Below, piece by piece: positions 25,282 through 55,300 of a stretch of DNA of 64,000 bases; the first letter of the stretch is position 1; every line of letters begins with the position of its first letter. The notes under the pieces were generated by a model. It saw only the letters and a list, made by a program, of their open reading frames with translations, made no database searches and had not been told where the DNA came from. The stretch is from Alviniconcha marisindica (lineage: Eukaryota; Mollusca; Gastropoda; Provannidae): positions 670,001 through 734,000 of the forward strand of contig JABMCL010000754.1 in assembly GCA_018857735.1 (NCBI GenBank). The letters run 5' to 3'. A program made the position numbers and the translations under genes.

Positions 25282-26432
25282 TCATACATGATGTAAAAAA
25301 TGTGTTTCTCATATGCATGATGTAAAAAACGTGTTTCTCACACGCACACACAAACACTATACATATATATAATATATGGCAGTAGATTTCATAACAAAGC
25401 CTAGAAAAAGTATTATAAACATTATAAGCACATTTTTACAAGCTTGATGCATTATGTACAAAACAAAAACACACTGCATCTCTACTCTAAACTATGCTCT
25501 GGAAGGAAATGCAGCATAAAATTTAACATTGTCCTGCTGTTTGTTGCATGCAAACTGTCTTCTATTCTGCCCGGCCAGTTGCATAGCATCACTGTTTTGG
25601 AAAGCATGTGCAAGGTAAATCAGCTGCCATTTGTCTTTCACAAACATGAAAGTATCTAAGTTATATCCGTCAAAGGAACACTGGTTTCTTTACAGTTCTT
25701 TGGATCTTGTCTACAAAAGTAAACTGGGTAAACAAGTTTGATGAATTCTGATTTCATATGTGAAACGTGAAAAGTTCCCTGTTGCTTGGCACTATTGAGT
25801 AGTCATGATGCTGCGAAGCTACTGTAACATCAAACTTCAGAGAATCAAAAATCTGAAACAGAACCAGGCCCAGAGTGCTCATGCAGAATCAACACGAAGG
25901 GAGTTAATTAGTGCTCGAAACACAACACAGCGACAACAACAAAGACATAGGTCTCCTACAGTAACTCTCGCCTGGCATGTGTGTAAATACAAGGTACATC
26001 TGGTGGAGTTTATGGACCTTGTATTTACATGCAAGCCATGTAACAGTTACCGTTGGCAACTTAGGTCTTTGTTATTATTTGTGTTATGTATTTCAAGTGC
26101 TAATTAAGGCCCTTTGTGCAGATTCTCAGAGAATCTGTATGCTCTATAAAAAGAAACCTCACTCACAGTGTCAAGTACATGGAAAAAATGAATGGAAAGC
26201 ATTTGTGTTGTCACCTCCTCCTCAGCCCCATTCTGGAGTTTAGATAAGTCATAATTATGTCCCACAGTAATCATTTTGTTAACATATGCTGTGTGCATCC
26301 TAAGGGCTGGAGGGAATGGATTCAGTTTTGTAGGGCAGTTGTGAAACACAATGCTTTTCTTTGATCTCCAACTGCCTGTTCTTGAGAACTGATTATATAG
26401 ATTTGTCCTTGACCTCATCAAAGAAAGTGGAC

Positions 26433-45389
<18,957 letters not shown>

Positions 45390-45427
45390 CTGAATGCACA
45401 CAACACACACATGAATGGAGGAACAAT

Positions 45428-45580
<153 letters not shown>

Positions 45581-45843
45581 AGGTATACTGTAGTTCTAAA
45601 ACTAGTAAAAGCAAGAATGAAAAAATGAAAAATATGTTCAGCATAATGTCAGTCAGATGTTTCAAACAAAAACAAAACATTCTTCCAAACACTCCAGCAA
45701 TTGAACACACCATATCTACAACCAGGTAAGTACACTTTCATTGATCACCACTTAACTGTTGTTTAACTGTTGTGTTTTTGCTCAAAAAAGGGTTTTACTC
45801 CTAAAATTCATATGTTTTATAAGCTTTCCTTTTAACTGTATAT

Positions 45844-45904
<61 letters not shown>

Positions 45905-46449
45905 CTGGATCTCTATTTAAACAAAAAAACAAAACAGAAATGTGTGAATTATGGGGCAGGGGGAGGTAAGAACTAAGATTGTTTCTCAAATCAAATGGCA
46001 ATATGAAAACTGGGCAGGAATAGATCAAGACTGGAATAGATCAAGACTATCACAAAATGTCTTCTTTGACTCAGTTTGAGTGTCAGAAATTACTGCCTCA
46101 TTTGAGCTCTATGTTTGGATGGCACTAATTTCGCTGTTTGGAAATTAGCCATTCAGCCTGGGGAAGCAGTGTATGTCAGTATCAGTTCCCAATTGGTAGG
46201 TCATCTTTGTTTTAGTAACATGGTGCAAAAAGCAAATTGATGGATTCTGAAGGATACAGTGGGGAAAAACAACAATTACTTCACAATAATTATGTATGCC
46301 CCCCCCCCCCCCCCCCCCCCCCCCCAACTTATTCTGCTGAGTGTGAGAGGGTGAAACTATGCTTGCAGTAGGAATACCTTGGTTGTTTTTAAAACGACCA
46401 CTACGCATGTCCGTCCATCCATCCATTCCATGCAGTGCTTATTACTTGA

Positions 46450-46660
46450 ACTAGTTGAAGGTTGGCAGGGAGTCACGTACGGCTGACAGAACGACTGAGT
46501 TCCAGAGTCTGCTTGCGGATGGGACGTAGCCTAACAGTGACAGTTCAGGAATGGGCCGGCGTCGATAGGTGTAATGGAGTTCTAAAAGGTTAATGTGAAA
46601 TGGGATAAGTTTGCTTTCTGAAGCTTGATCCTGATCTTGACGTACAGCCGGTTTTGACAA
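46450..46660 (-). pseudogene. Non-LTR retrotransposon ORF2 C-terminal remnant
   Basis: A short minus-strand frame ends GYVPSASRLWNSV…DSLPTFN, the common LINE C-terminal 'P-S-A-x-x-L-W-N-S' pattern. No RT domain remains. Confidence 0.5.
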
Positions 46661-47119
46661 GTGTCAGTGATACGCCGACAGGACCCAATCTCAGGTATAG
46701 CCGTCAGCAGACAAGGAGCTTTAATGGCTTTTTAGACAGTAAGACATTCTTAAAAATAGACGCAAAAGTAGAAGTAAAATAAAAGCAATCATTTTAGACA
46801 ATAATTACCAGTGGCAGTGCTACTTTCGGTTCACCCAGCTCTAGTACTAGTAGTAGTAGTGGAAGACTTGTACAATTGCAATTTTTAGACAGTTTTAGTT
46901 TTACTTACCATTATTATTTGCGAGTAACAATGTGATTTTCAGAAACTATCTTCAATGCTTTAACTAAATCCAGACAGCCGTCCCTGTATAACCCGTATTA
47001 TCACCGTCAAATGTTGGCGGAGTTGCTTCACTTTGGGTAAACCCTTGCTCTAAAAATAGACGAGTTTCTCGGCAAATTGTCTGCGGCTGTGATTGGTTGA
47101 ATAGTTTATGGTGTTTCCA

Positions 47120-47285
47120 GGCTTCAACTTCTTTCCAGCGGAAATAGCTATTCCCAGAACAACGTCGCAATGCGTCGAATGTCCCGAAGCAAAAGTTCGC
47201 CCAATTAAGAACCAATTTTATTATGTTCACCGAACTTTTTTCAGACGAAAGTCTGCGAAGCAAAAGTTTGCCCAAACATATGCAC
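47120..47285. mobile_element. Partial copy of TIR element family T
   Basis: Contains 'aagttcgcccaattaagaac', 'atgttcaccgaac' and 'aaaagtttgcccaa', words shared with the termini and interior of the 49225-49833 element. Ends not defined. Confidence 0.45.
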
Positions 47286-47301
47286 GGGCGGGGGAGCGGT
47301 A

Positions 47302-47336
<35 letters not shown>

Positions 47337-47402
47337 CTCTTGTCTCAACATCAGTATTTCCAACAGACTGTTGTTGGCACCGCTGGGCGCAGGCTATGCA
47401 CT

Positions 47403-47403
<1 letters not shown>

Positions 47404-47480
<77 letters not shown>
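47404..47480. repeat. (AT)n microsatellite
   Basis: About 77 bp of pure AT repeat; a (GT)n tract lies at 47305-47334. Confidence 0.95.
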
Positions 47481-47482
<2 letters not shown>

Positions 47483-47544
47483 CTCCCCTATTGTTTTCTT
47501 GGGTCTTACGAGGATGTCATTTGTGACCCATAGTATTATGGACC

Positions 47545-47745
47545 AGATACAATACAATACAATACAACTGACTTTATTGTCTCTGTGTAGAGAAACTGAT
47601 TTGCTTTCTGGCTCGTCATTTACATAAAAACATTTAATAAAATTAACAATAAAACATCAACAACTCAATGACTCAACACGGAGCGGCTAAAAACCGCTCA
47701 AATACAAGGAAAATACTTAACAACTCGGCAGTAACAATACTCACA
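47545..47745 (-). mobile_element. LINE 3' tail fragment (same family as 34588-37560)
   Basis: On plus it starts with (TACAA)n, then 'ctttattgtctctgtgtaga', 'gctttctggctcgtcattta' and 'ggctaaaaaccgctcaaata', nearly identical to 34590-34745. A 5'-truncated insertion whose 3' end is the (TTGTA)n repeat on the minus strand. Confidence 0.8.
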
Positions 47746-47894
47746 CACACACACATGGCACACACACACACGCACGCACGCACGCACCCACCCGCCACCC
47801 ACCCACCCACACACACACTTATTATTATTATAATAAATATAAGAAGCTCTTTTTCAGTGGCTGTGTGACGCGGAATTCATTATACAGAGTACAC

Positions 47895-47942
47895 GTCGCC
47901 CTGATATAACCGCAATGGTTGACTGGGCGTAAAACACCAAGT
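47895..47942 (+). repeat. Short dispersed repeat ('gatataaccgcaatggttga')
   Basis: Matches 27365-27405 in the ePHD-A intron ('gatataaccgtaatggttga…gttaaaa'). Probably the 3' end of another SINE family. Confidence 0.45.
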
Positions 47943-48254
47943 CAGTTACTCGATCAGTATTACAGAGTACACGTACTTTGAATCTACGATCTATTTATTC
48001 GGGTCTGAGCCTCCTTCCGGCTTCGACAACTTCACCAGGCACTTTAGAGTCACGGTCTTTCACAGTGTAATCAATTCTAATGAATAAATAATAAGTTCTG
48101 CAATATAGGATAGTGTATCTTCTTCAGTCTTCCCGGCTGTGACGAAGCGACCGCCGCAATCATCATGTTGATTATTTCATTTGTCACTTTATGAAGGGTC
48201 GGCAGCTGAGCGCAAAATCATCACAATAAATAAATAAATATGGGTTGTTTTGGA

Positions 48255-48505
48255 TTACTGCAGTCTGGAGGCCCTTGACACAATTAATTGTGTCCATGGT
48301 CTTGGCCTCAGTGACTTCCTAGGGCAGGTCATTCCAGTCTCTGATGGTTCTCGGCAGGAAAATGAATGAGTACTGCTGGCACTGGGTTCTGCAGTGTGGC
48401 TGCAAGAACTGCTGATTGTGTCTTCGAGTCGTTGACGTGGGGGTGTTGGTTGGAGCTTGCTCTTAATCCCATCAGTATCAAAGTGGATGGCCATGTCGTG
48501 GGGCT
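48255..48505 (-). pseudogene. Non-LTR retrotransposon ORF2 C-terminal remnant with stop
   Basis: A minus-strand frame reads FLQPHCRTQ…QYSFIFLPRTIRDWNDLP, then an in-frame TAG, then a tail. The PRT-R-WN-LP signature is typical of LINE polyprotein ends. Confidence 0.55.
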
Positions 48506-49224
48506 CTGTTTGGCTGGCTTGGTCTGCTGGAGCTGTGCTTTGTCTTCACGAAGGTGAAGTTTTGATGATGTGGCGGTGTTTTTGGTTTTAAGACATATTA
48601 CTTTTAGTAATTTCGGGTAATCCGTGATGTCGGAGGTTGCTTCCTGTCAATGTTTTGGAGGGAATACCAGCCGCAAGCATTGTTGTCTCACTTTGAACTG
48701 CGGAAACAAACTAAACAGCATTTTGGGACATGACAGAGGTACCATCAACATTTTCTCAGTTAATGTTTGAAACTCTTCTGTTCAAAAATAAATTTGTTGC
48801 AGTGATTTAACGTTCAGTTTTCTTTCATTGCCTCTGGATGGCTGGAACCCACGGATGAAACAGCGAACTGCAGTGTATTTGTGTAATCAATTATTTTGAT
48901 AGAAGGTCAACATTAATTTTTATCCTTTTTTCTTCCTTTTTTTTTTTTACATCCATTTTTCTTATTTTGCCTTCAAAATTAAGCTTTTTTAAAATTTTAT
49001 TTAAAAAAAATTAAATGCGTGCAACTAAACATGAAGTTGCAAATACTGACAGTGATCTTTGTAAAAGAATTAGAATACTGCACTTGTCTTGTGTAGTTTA
49101 AATGTGGTGTAGTTTAAATGTGTCTGTTAACTACACTGTATTTGGTATTTTCGAACTTGGGAATGGGACCCTCCATGCCTATGGCTGCAATGGCGTTCAA
49201 CAGTTTTCACCAGTGCCCTGGTTA

Positions 49225-49833
49225 AGCCCGTTCTTAACTGGGCGAATGTTTGTTCGCCGAACATACTTCGGACAGTTCGGCGAACTATGATTCGTTTCAG
49301 TTGAACTTTTGGTTCGCCGAATATGGTTCGGACAGTCCAAACTTTACTTCTTTCTCAACTGGCTTTTAATGAGATGCAAGCTTCGGCCCGAACTTGCGGC
49401 AGACGCGCAGCAGACAGCATGATCGAAAATGTAGGCTAAAGTCAATATACTTTCATCATCCCTCACAGGGTAATTCAACTAACTACTATCTAATTCTGGG
49501 TCTCGGAGACAGGCTGCGCCTCCCACAAGTCAACAAATAAATGCCCTCTGAAGCGAGTGAAGAACCTAGCGACACCGTCACTCGTTTTTATTTTTACTTT
49601 TTCTTCATCCACAGGAGAGCTCTGCTCTCAGCCAATCAGAGGCAATGATCGTCGAATAGGGCGAATGTTCCCAGAACATGTTGAGCGAAGCTTTTTGGAC
49701 CCCGAATATAGCTTCGACGAATACTTCCAACTAGGCTCGCGAAGAAAAGTTTGCTCAATTAGGAACCAAATAGGTTCGCCGAATACTTCCAACTAGGTTC
49801 ACGAAGAAACATTCACTCAATTAAGAACGGGCT
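49225..49833. mobile_element. Non-autonomous TIR element, family T (TTA target duplication)
   Basis: Starts AGCCCGTTCTTAA and ends TTAAGAACGGGCT, a perfect 13-bp inverted terminus with similarity extending to about 32 bp. Flanked on both sides by TTA (49222-49224, 49834-49836). No transposase. The 3-bp TTA target fits PIF/Harbinger-type elements, which is an inference. Another copy is at 61609-62069. Confidence 0.8.
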
Positions 49834-49984
49834 TTAGACTTAGTTTGGCCTTTTGCTGGTACTACTAATCTACTAGATATAAGCCTGTTTTATTGATTTT
49901 AATGATATTGAGGCCCAAAAACTTTGGCGTTTAAAATGTCCTGAGGAATGTCCCACCTCCTTGAATATTACCTGCTTCCACTTT

Positions 49985-50525
49985 TTAAAATACATTTTCT
50001 GTTCACCACTCCAGTCTCCTCCTTGGCACAATATGGTCTGCAAAACAAAGGTCATGCTGAGAAGTCAGACCCTCCAGTGTCATTGTCATCTTCATGTCTG
50101 TGCCACAGAAAATCTGTTATCAAAGCATTGCTGTACTCCTTTCTCTTCTGTCACTCAGTAGCTCAGCTGGTGGTTTAATGGTTTTCTAAGCCTTTCAATT
50201 GTTTCTTTGTTTGAAGTGGATGATGATACAAACAATTCTCTTGGTGTTGGTAACAGCAGTCATGCTTCTTCCTGTTTCTAAAATAAAATTTCTGTTCCCT
50301 GTTCCACTTTCCAGTCTCCACCATGGCACAACACAGTCTGCAAAACAAAGGTCATGCCAGACTTTCCAGTGTGAATGTCATCTTCATGCCTGTGCCATGT
50401 TCATCTCATGGAAAAAATGTTACCCAAGTGTTATCCCTTTATCTTCTGTCGCTTAATAGCTGGCAGTTTGATGGCCTTCTCTGCCATTTCAAGGGTTTCT
50501 TTGTTTGAAGTAGATGATGATACGT
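49985..50525. repeat. Diverged tandem duplication, about 300 bp
   Basis: Blocks 'gtctgcaaaacaaaggtcat', 'gtcatcttcatg.ctgtgcca' and 'ttctttgtttgaagt.gatg' appear in order twice, at 49985-50229 and about 50283-50525. Confidence 0.75.
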
Positions 50526-50529
50526 GTAT

Positions 50530-51517
50530 CAGGGGTCGTGCTGCCTTTCAGAGATTTGCGTCAACCGACGCGAAACGTTACGTATTTTGCGTCAGTGATA
50601 CGAAAAATGCGTAGCCTACAGCATACACCTTGGAATTAGTGCACAAAGCGAAATTGATGGAGTTCACGATCTATAAAGTGAGCAGACGAAAATAGTCAAA
50701 CGAAAGTCTATCCGTGCACAAAAAAGTGGAAACGTTCAGTAAATATGCTGTTCATAAAGAGTGGGAATAGATCGGAACATAGTACGCGGCATGATGAGCA
50801 AACAATGTCGGCAAACCCAATTCTTGTCTACCACGGGATTTGGTAATGAGATGAAGTTGAAATCGAGGCTGCCGTCATTTTCTCTCATTCGTATTTGATG
50901 TCAACGCGCGTTTTGTTTACGGCTTCGTAGTCGTCTACATTTGAGTAAATTCTGATACACGCGGACAGTTAGACTAGGCACATTGGGTTGTTTCAGATTC
51001 CATGTTTGGGATTGTGTCCTCTGTCGACTGACCAGAAATTATCACTGATATTGTGATAAGTTTAGCAGGATACGCGATTTCTTGCTGGCCAGACTGATAC
51101 GGAGACTGGCTATTCTTCCAGATATGGGTTCATATTAATCATAAGGATTCGGTTCAAATAAATCATTGTCATTCTTCGGAAAAGTATGCAAATTTTATTC
51201 ACAGACACAGGGCGCTACCGACTATAACGCATAGATCAGTGATTGGGGGGGGGGGTATCGACATACAGACCAAAATAATGGCAGCTTGCACATTTATTTC
51301 ATTGACTGAGCTTGTGCCGGGGAGGAGTGCGGAGCCACGGCTGAGATCACATGGAGTTTGCAAATCAATCTAGTGTTGAGTGACGCGGCAGCCACCAGTG
51401 AGCCGTAACTTGCTGAATCAACGTTCAGTCATTTTGTGTGTGGCGATGTGGCCAAAATGTGTATGGCACCCGAAAATGCAATATTTACGCAAAATTTTGC
51501 ACTGAGCGCGACCCCTG
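50530..51517. mobile_element. hAT-like non-autonomous DNA transposon
   Basis: Inverted termini CAGGGGTCGTGCT and AGCGCGACCCCTG, flanked by 8-bp direct repeats ACGTGTAT / ATGTATAC that differ by three transitions. CAGGGG-type ends with 8-bp duplications are characteristic of hAT elements. 988 bp, no transposase frame. Confidence 0.7.
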
Positions 51518-51590
51518 ATGTATACAATTCAGTTGTGTGCTCATTTGAAGAGAAAAAACAATTGCACGTATTCCTCATTGCACCATATTA

Positions 51591-51683
51591 ATGCAGTTAG
51601 ACTTAGATCTAGAAAGAAACCAGAATGAGAAAAATCAGTTGCACAGCAAAGCTGATTCAGCCAAACAGAAACGGAATGGTCTG
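51591..51683 (+). CDS. Candidate first coding exon of ePHD-B
   Basis: ATG-started open frame of 31 codons (MQLDLDLERNQ…KQKRNGL) ending at a possible donor CTG|GTATCT in phase 0, which joins in frame to 52236. It lacks a homologue to confirm it and the donor is only moderate. Tentative. Confidence 0.25.
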
Positions 51684-52235
51684 GTATCTTGCAGTCAGCA
51701 CTCATACTTTGGGACCTTTCCATTTGAAGAAGGGGGTGGGGGTGCTGGCGATGAATGTAGATTTGTATATTACTTATTAGTTTTTCCCTCTAGCATGTGA
51801 TGCTTATGGCATCTGGTGTGACAGTGAGCAGTCATCGTTTTGCTTGCTGATCAATACTGGAAGAGATCTTGTTTAGATGGAGCTTCCACTTGCTTCTGGA
51901 CCTAAGCTACAAAGTATCTCCAGCAAGTCATACAACGTGCTCAGTTTCAGCTGGTACATGGTACTAGTGGCCTTGTATTTTACTGGTACAAGATGAACCG
52001 GTAGAAACAGGAACAAAGGTGATTCAACTTAGAATTATATCAAGATCTCAAGAGAAGTGAGTCATTATTGATGGTCATAAGTAATATATATATTTTGTGT
52101 GTGTGTGTGTGTGGATTATGTATAATATTTTATTAATACATAACTCATGAGTCAACTATTTCACAATTTGCTCTGATTGATTTTGTTTTGTTTTGAGCAA
52201 TTGAGGTGAATGTGATCTGCTTATTTTTTTTACAG

Positions 52236-52355
52236 GAGGATTCACTGCTGTGTCAGTTTTGCTGGCATGGCTCAGAGATGGAAAATGTTTCAGGACAACT
52301 GCATTCAGATGAGGCTGATTCAAGCAGAATTATTTCTGCTCATCATCGTTGCATG
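52236..52355 (+). CDS. ePHD-B C2HC zinc exon
   Basis: Acceptor ttttttttacag, donor GCATG|GTTAGT, 120 bp, phase 0. Residues CQFCWHG, GQLHS, ISAHHRCM. Confidence 0.82.
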
Positions 52356-55300
52356 GTTAGTCTGGCCTTGAGTTTGTACTAGTTGCCTGAAGTACATTGC
52401 AGTAATGGAACCTTTGAAAACTTGTGTGAATTCATGGGTCATTGTCAGGGATTGTGCTGGTTTTCCTCCCATTCATGATTCAGTGCACAGCATCTTTATG
52501 GGGTGTGGGTGGGGGGGGGGGGGGGGGGTTCAAGAGGTGTTTTCTCATATGCTATAGAACTATACACCAAATACAGTGACATACATAGTGTGTATTAATA
52601 CTATTATGGAATTTTATATTTATCTAGTTAAATTATCTCAATTATCTCATCTGTTTATTTTAATTGTTAATATTATAGATTGTAATGTTTTTGACATTGC
52701 TTTGAAGTTTGATGTTCTTTTTACATGTTCTTAAATTAGTGAGCCTTTAGTAGTTTACTAGTTAGTTGAATTGCCCTGTGAGGGATGATCAAAGTATATT
52801 GACTTGACCTCACTGGCACTAGTTGCAGATAGCCCTACTGGGTCATGATCTCAAGTGTCATATAGATATACACATCTACTCATAACATGAAACAAAACCA
52901 GACAGTTGTGTATTTTAATGAAATAATTAAACTAGCCTTATGAAGGAAGGGGACGTTTAACTGGAATTATTAAGAGTCTAATGGCAGGAAGGACATACAC
53001 ACACATGCATGCAGACACGCACAGATACACACATACATGCAGACACACACACACCAATGCACACACTGACAGTGACACACACACACACACACATACACAC
53101 ACACACACAGAGTAACACAATACATGCGTTATCACTGCTTGATAATGATAGCTGAAAGTTTTCAGCTGGGCATTTTCTTGTGTGTTTTGTGCAGCAATAT
53201 GCCTCTGGCCTGACTCAGTACAAGTGCGAGGAGTTTGGTGGCTTTGATGTCAATGAGGTGGAGAAGGAGATCCTCCGCGGCAGTAAACTGGTACATAGTG
53301 AAATCATACAAGTTCATAGATCAAAACTGCATGCAAAAGGTGCCGTCTGAATCTGTTCGACACAGCACAATTTTAGACTGCCCAAATTTTCAATGAAAGG
53401 TCTTCTTGTCATTTTAAGGAAATAAACTTATAAAGTAGATGAAACTTGTTGATCTGAATAATTACGTTGGTCTTGACTCTTCTCCTAACTCAGCTCAGAC
53501 TTGAAGTTCAACAGAGTATAGTGGAACCCTGAATTTAAGACCCAACTTGGTTCCAACTTGAACAAGGTACAATGGTCTATAGAGCCTTCAGTTTAAGACC
53601 ACCACCCCAAAACCAGCAAAATGGTCCTAAAAGAGCTCCATATTCCTGTATTCTGCCAGGTTTCTAATTTTACTGTGGTGTAATCTAATTTATATTGGAA
53701 CATGTTTCATTTAAACAACAAAACCCCCAAAACAAAGCAAAAAAATACAGCCTGTTAATTGTAACTTATCTAAGGTATTCAATTATACAGAATTGTGGAG
53801 AAAGGAAGCGGGTTGAGACAAAGTACTGTGCAAAGCAGGCTTGTTTCTTTGTCTAGGTGGTCTTTTGTCAAGGGTTCTACTGTGACCTTTTGCTCTGGCC
53901 CCTCAATGAAGAGATTTACTGTCTACCAGCAGCTTGATCTACTCCTACAAGTCTCAAGACACCCACCCCCCACCCCCCACCCCCCAGAATTTTTGGATAG
54001 TGTCTGACACTGAGTCCTTGGGGATATGTGAGTTCAGTTTTAAAGTTTGTGATGAAAAGTTATTGTTTGATGAAGTCGGCTATGTTTTTTAAAAATGCTG
54101 ATTTGGGTGGAAAAGAAGAAGGGTTACAGGGTGGTGGTCACTGATCAGTTCTGTGAGTGTGAATAGGATTTTACTCTGGCAAGTTGGTCTTTCCAGTCCC
54201 ATGCTTTGAGTTTGACAGTGCAGTACTTGGTAGCTGAAAGAAAAGAAAATCCATTGCAGTTGGACTGATACTATTGGTGTTAGAGTGATGTCATGTAACA
54301 CTTTAAGTTTGATGATCAGGGTTGTTCTTCTTAGAGTCCTTCTCCAGACTCCGTGTATTTCGTAGGGATGGAGTAGGCTCTACATTTAACTAGTGGTGTA
54401 AGGGGGGGGGTTCTTATTTTCCATGCTGTATGTACTTTATGTGTTAGTTATGTAATATTTATTCATCTGTTTTGCAGCGCTGTTTCATCTGTAAAGGATT
54501 CAAAGGAAAGAAGAGCAAAGGAGCATGCTGCGGCTGTGCGGTGAAGTGGTGTCGTAAGACTTTTCACTTTCCGTGTGCTTACCAGGACCAGGTTACCATC
54601 ACCAAGCGACTTGTTGTCACTGCAAACAAGAACATTTCCAAGGAGAAATTTGTTTTATACCGGTAAGATTTATAAAAAGAAACAGAAACTTGACAAGACA
54701 AAAACGTCCATGGACAATTTTTATTATAATGTTATTTTTGCATGATCATGTATGTTTCCTGCTTAGGATGCCATAGGACTGATCTGTTATTTTCACATGA
54801 TCATGTTTCTTGCTTAGGATTACATAGGACTGCTATGTGTTATTTTCACATGATCATGTCTGTTTCTTGCTTAGGCTTACAATTACATAGGACTTCTGTG
54901 TGTTATTTTTACATGATCATGTATGTTTCTTGCTTAGGATTACCTAGGACTGCTGTGTGCTATTTTTATATGATCATGGACGTTTCTTGCTTAGGATTAC
55001 ATAGGATTAGGATTGCTTGTGGCCCCCTTTACGTGAGGACTTTAATTACTGATTTGGATATTTTTTTATTAAAAAAAAAAAGTTTTTGAAGTTATCTTTG
55101 ATATTTTCATCTGATTTTTGCCATGAAATGACATCGTTAACCGTGGGTCAGATCTGAAGCAAATAATTCTTTGTTTTGTGTACATTATTTTCTTTCTTTT
55201 TTCTGTTAACAGAATTGTATTTTGTTCTCATCAGGGTCTTCTGCTCAAAAGCTCACGAGCAAGCTTTCCGAAAAGGACTCAAAGATGGTAATTGTTTAAT

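Larger units (their letters stand above)
45590..52235. other. Spacer between divergent ePHD genes
   Basis: Presumably holds both unidentified 5' ends. Contents seen: (AT)n 45838-45897 and 47404-47480, poly-C 46300-46325, LINE tails (46450-46660, 48255-48505, 47545-47745), TIR elements (49225-49833, 50530-51517) and a duplication of about 300 bp (49985-50525). No other gene recognised. Confidence 0.5.

Noticed and set aside
22441..26107. 100-aa, 88-aa and 71-aa frames recurring three times on the plus strand
   Set aside because: They recur only because the 1682-bp unit is triplicated; they lie antisense to the ePHD-A 3'UTR and partly in a palindromic MITE.
46300..46325. Long poly-C and poly-G runs as functional G-quadruplexes
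   Set aside because: Several exist (12827, 35187, 38619, 52509, 62965), but homopolymers of this kind are common slippage products and show no link to genes here.
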